64,000 bases of DNA from JBBSOK01 sp965219125 (lineage in GTDB: Bacteria > Bacteroidota > Bacteroidia > Flavobacteriales > Flavobacteriaceae): assembly GCA_965219125.1 (NCBI GenBank), contig CBDCMO010000002.1, positions 310,001 to 374,000 of the forward strand, given 5' to 3'. Of the stretch, positions 60,963 to 64,000 are shown piece by piece. Each line of letters opens with the position of its first letter. The stretch's first letter is position 1. The notes below the pieces were generated by a model that was not told the origin of the DNA, ran no database searches, and saw nothing but the letters and a program-made list of their open reading frames with translations. Made by a program: the position numbers and the translations under genes.

Positions 60963-63055
60963 CAGAAAAATTAGCACATACGCCAACTATAAAAAACCGA
61001 TATAATAATAGAGAATTGAGTTGGCTCCAATTTAATGCGCGGGTGTTGCAAGAAGCAAACGACAGTAAAATTCCTCTTATTGAGCGTTTGCGATTTTTGG
61101 GTATTTTCAGTAATAATCTTGATGAGTTTTTTAAGGTTCGTTACGCCACCGTAAAAAAAATTGTTGATGCCGGTAAAGATGGGCGCAGTTTTCTGGGCGG
61201 AATAACAGCAAAGGAATTGCTTGAAGAGATCACTCAAACAGTAATCGCACAACAATCGCACAGTTTACGCATACTTACCAATATTAGAAAAGAACTTCAC
61301 AAAGAAAATATTTACATAATAAACGAAATGGAAGTTTCGCCAGAGCAAAGTAAGTTCATTGAAGATTATTTTGTTAGAAAGGTAAGCCCAGCAATGGTTA
61401 CTATTATGATTGGGGAATTGGAGCAATTTCCAAGTTTGAAAGATAGCGCTGCATATCTGGCCGTACGAATGATAATGAGCCGTGAAGATGAAACTTTTGA
61501 AACAAAAGATACGTATGCACTTATTGAAATTCCAAAATCTATAGACCGCTTTGTAGTGCTCCCAAGAGAAGGAGAAAAGCAGTACATTATTATTTTGGAC
61601 GATTTAATTAGACATTGTTTAAGCAATATTTTCAGCATTTTTAAATATAAAAGTATTTCTGCATATATGATTAAGATCACGAGAGATGCAGAATTGGATA
61701 TAGACAGCGATTTAAGCCGAAGTTTTATAGACAAAATTTCAAAAAGCGTAAAAGATAGAAGTGAAGGTGATCCCGTGCGTTTTGTTTATGATAAAAATAT
61801 AGACAAACAAACGCTGAAATTCTTATTGGCCAAAATGGGAATTGAAAAAACCGATAGTATAATTCCGGGTGGAAGATATCACAACCGCCGCGATTATATG
61901 GATTTTCCAAGTTTGGGCAGACCAGATTTGCAATACGAGCCAAAAGAACCTTTACCGATCCCAGGTTTAAGTTTAAATGGAAGTCTGTTAGACAAAATAG
62001 CCAAAAAAGATTATTTGTTGCATACACCGTATCAAACCTTTAGCTACGTGGTGAAATTCCTTCGGGAAGCGGCTTTAGATCCAAAAGTGCTTCGGATTAA
62101 AATCACCATTTATAGGTTGGCACAGATTTCGCATATTACCAGTTCGCTAATAAATGCTAAGAAAAACGGAAAAGATGTAACTGTTCAAATCGAACTTCAA
62201 GCGCGCTTTGATGAGCAGGCAAATATTGGTTATGCTGAGCAACTACAAAGCGAAGGTGTCCGTTTGGTATTTGGCGTAAAAGGTTTAAAGGTACATTGCA
62301 AGGCTTGTATTATAGAAAGATTGGAAGACAACCAAATTAAAAAGTATGCAATTTTAAGTACAGGTAATTTTAATGAAAGCACAGCAAGAATCTATACAGA
62401 TTACACACTTTTTACTTCGGATGAACGCATTTGCAAAGAAGTAAATAAAGTTTTCGACTTTTTTGAAGTAAACTATAAAATTAAAAAATACAAACATTTA
62501 ATTGTTTCGCCGCATTACACACGAAATGCTTTTTACCATTTAATAGATACTGAAATAAAAAATAAAAAACTAGGTCTGCCAAATGGAATTAAATTGAAGT
62601 TGAATAGTTTATCAGATTTTAAAATGATAGATAAATTATACGAAGCCAGCAGGGCAGGTGTGAAAATTAAAATTATTATACGTGGAATTTGCTGTTTAAT
62701 TCCGGGCGTTAAAGGAATGAGCGAAAATATCGAAGCAATTAGCATTGTTGGTAAATTTTTGGAACATCCAAGACTTTATATTTTTGAAAACGGTGGCGAA
62801 CCTCGAATCTATATTTCTTCAGCAGATTTTATGGGAAGAAACTTAGACAGTAGAGTTGAAATTTCATGTCCAATTTATGATGAAGACCTTAAAAAAGAAA
62901 TTTTTGAAAACTTTGAAATCGGCTGGAGTGACAACGTGAAAGCGCGTGTGATAAGTAGCAAGAATGACAATGCTTACAGAAGAAATAACAATGAAAAAAT
63001 AAGGTCGCAGTTTGCGATGTACGATTATTATCTTTCAAAATTAGAAGTAAAATAA
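60959..63055 (+). CDS. ppk1: Polyphosphate kinase 1
   Basis: 698 residues. It starts with the N domain (NNRELSWLQFNARVLQEA), has the head domain with IPKSIDRFVVLP, and two PLD-like catalytic domains. The first PLD-like domain has FDEQANIGYAEQLQ and the phosphorylated His in LKVHCKACIIER; STGNFNESTARIYTDYTLF and the second-domain GICCLIPGVKG follow. It reversibly makes polyphosphate from ATP. It overlaps sixA by four bases and is followed after one base by the exopolyphosphatase gene, so the three genes form a tight operon. Confidence 0.97.
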   Translation: MTEKLAHTPTIKNRYNNRELSWLQFNARVLQEANDSKIPLIERLRFLGIFSNNLDEFFKVRYATVKKIVDAGKDGRSFLGGITAKELLEEITQTVIAQQSHSLRILTNIRKELHKENIYIINEMEVSPEQSKFIEDYFVRKVSPAMVTIMIGELEQFPSLKDSAAYLAVRMIMSREDETFETKDTYALIEIPKSIDRFVVLPREGEKQYIIILDDLIRHCLSNIFSIFKYKSISAYMIKITRDAELDIDSDLSRSFIDKISKSVKDRSEGDPVRFVYDKNIDKQTLKFLLAKMGIEKTDSIIPGGRYHNRRDYMDFPSLGRPDLQYEPKEPLPIPGLSLNGSLLDKIAKKDYLLHTPYQTFSYVVKFLREAALDPKVLRIKITIYRLAQISHITSSLINAKKNGKDVTVQIELQARFDEQANIGYAEQLQSEGVRLVFGVKGLKVHCKACIIERLEDNQIKKYAILSTGNFNESTARIYTDYTLFTSDERICKEVNKVFDFFEVNYKIKKYKHLIVSPHYTRNAFYHLIDTEIKNKKLGLPNGIKLKLNSLSDFKMIDKLYEASRAGVKIKIIIRGICCLIPGVKGMSENIEAISIVGKFLEHPRLYIFENGGEPRIYISSADFMGRNLDSRVEISCPIYDEDLKKEIFENFEIGWSDNVKARVISSKNDNAYRRNNNEKIRSQFAMYDYYLSKLEVK

Positions 63056-63056
63056 A

Positions 63057-63971
63057 TTGATTAAAATTGAAAAATACGGCGCGGTAGATATTGGTAGTAA
63101 TGCCATACGTCTTCTCATTGCCTCGGTAATTGAACAAAAAGACAAACCAACGCAATTCAAAAAAATATCGTTAGTGCGTGTGCCAATTCGTTTGGGTGCC
63201 GAAGTTTTTACGGAAGGTAAAATTTCAGACCACAGCGTAGGCAGAATGATTGATGCAATTACGGCGTTTAGATTATTAATTAAAACGCACAATGTAACGC
63301 GCTACAGAGCGTGCGCAACATCTGCAATGCGGGAAGCTGAAAATGGGGCAGAGGTTGCAGAATTAATTAAAGAACAATCCGGAATCTCCATTAACATAAT
63401 TGATGGAAGCGATGAAGCATCCATAATTTCCTCAACAGATTTGACTAATTTAATTGAAGGCGACAAAGCTTTTTTATATGTAGATGTTGGTGGTGGAAGT
63501 ACCGAATTTACAGTTTTCGCATACGGAAAAACAATTACTTCAAAGTCCTTTAAATTAGGAACCGTACGGCTTTTGAACGATATGGTTGAAGATACAATGT
63601 GGGAGCAAGTTGAAAAATGGATTAAAATAAACACCAAACAGTTTTCAAAAATCTCATTAATTGGTAGCGGCGGTAACATTAACAGCATCTATAAAAGCAG
63701 TAACAAAAAAATGGGAAGTCCATTAAGTTATTTTTATCTCGCTTCCTATTACGAATACATAAAATCTTTCAGCTACGAAGAACGAATTACAGAATTGGAT
63801 ATGAATCCAGATAGAGCAGATGTTGTAGTACCTGCAACGAGAATTTATCTTTCTGCAATGAAATGGAGTAAAGCTAAAAACGTATTCGTTCCAAAAATCG
63901 GCCTTTCCGACGGAATTATAAAAAGCCTTTATAATGAAAAGATTGCGGAGGGGTTGGAGATGAATATTTAA
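63057..63971 (+). CDS. ppx: Exopolyphosphatase (Ppx/GppA family)
   Basis: 304 residues from a TTG start at 63057, one base after the ppk1 stop; no ATG precedes the conserved GAVDIGSNAIRLLIASV. ASKHA-fold marks are that first phosphate loop, RACATSAMREAENG, and LYVDVGGGSTEFTVF, then GTVRLL and LIGSGGNINSI. It hydrolyses polyphosphate or pppGpp ends. The short form without the C-terminal HD domain fits an exopolyphosphatase core. Being next to ppk1 supports a polyphosphate role. Confidence 0.93.
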   Translation: MIKIEKYGAVDIGSNAIRLLIASVIEQKDKPTQFKKISLVRVPIRLGAEVFTEGKISDHSVGRMIDAITAFRLLIKTHNVTRYRACATSAMREAENGAEVAELIKEQSGISINIIDGSDEASIISSTDLTNLIEGDKAFLYVDVGGGSTEFTVFAYGKTITSKSFKLGTVRLLNDMVEDTMWEQVEKWIKINTKQFSKISLIGSGGNINSIYKSSNKKMGSPLSYFYLASYYEYIKSFSYEERITELDMNPDRADVVVPATRIYLSAMKWSKAKNVFVPKIGLSDGIIKSLYNEKIAEGLEMNI

Positions 63972-64000
63972 ATTTAAGTGGTATAAAAGATGTATTCATT

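Overview
The window comes from a low-GC chromosome of the Bacteroidota, almost certainly Flavobacteriaceae. The evidence is the gene set: a bacillithiol-type BshA, PgpH-type 7TM-HD hydrolase, TamB and LptD homologues, DUF4159, a THUMP-like methyltransferase, and the small flavobacterial family often mislabelled 'ABC transporter ATPase'. Promoter signals also fit: there are repeated TAnnTTTG -7 elements and few Shine-Dalgarno sequences. The genus cannot be fixed from the sequence alone. I see no rRNA, CRISPR array or prophage.

Layout. 1-2168 (minus): gcvT, glsA and the start of a Rossmann-fold sugar reductase/epimerase. 2169-5215: an AT-rich accessory patch. It holds an HTH-ImmA/IrrE metalloprotease gene with a 178-residue partner behind a promoter bracketed by two near-identical palindromes, then a truncated diverged copy of the nnr 5' end, then a RelE/ParE-type toxin-antitoxin pair. 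5216-16994: core genes (nnr, TlpA-like lipoprotein, hutH, clpC, gyrA, TPR protein). 17047-18439: a complete IS3-family (IS150-like) element with 25-bp inverted ends and a 3-bp target duplication. 18482-22776: NlpC/P60 hydrolase, thiolase, PgpH. 22928-32251: tRNA-Ser and tRNA-Pro, a divalent-metal efflux cluster (His-rich exported protein, RND pump fused to a TolC-like outer-membrane factor, adaptor lipoprotein, DUF1232 protein, P1B ATPase), a decayed tRNA and tRNA-Arg.

32386-38558 (mostly minus): RNA-modification and envelope genes (THUMP-like methyltransferase, AI-2E transporter, SpoU methyltransferase, DUF4159, RsmE, TsaD) with a DUF1223 gene facing them. 38687-48516: envelope biogenesis (TamB, LptD, cell-wall amidase, MCE/MlaD lipid transport) plus RidA. 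48520-51846: a two-gene iron-sulfur module resembling heterodisulfide-reductase subunits, interrupted by a HAD phosphatase, then a small conserved protein. 51952-56499: a GH3-beta-lactamase fusion, bshA and a small membrane-anchored protein. 56719-63971: pyrR-pyrB-small protein-rnz, pdxH, and sixA-ppk1-ppx, a phosphate/polyphosphate set with overlapping or near-contiguous genes.

How the genes work together. The RND pump, adaptor and P1B ATPase should move Zn/Cd/Co-like divalent cations from cytoplasm to periplasm and out of the cell. TamB, LptD, MCE, amidase, NlpC/P60 and GH3-beta-lactamase serve outer-membrane assembly and peptidoglycan turnover. Ppk1 and Ppx make and degrade polyphosphate. 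The parts most likely to repay further work are the HTH-protease locus with its paired operators, the toxin-antitoxin insertion that split and rebuilt nnr, and the inner-membrane/outer-membrane pump fusion.
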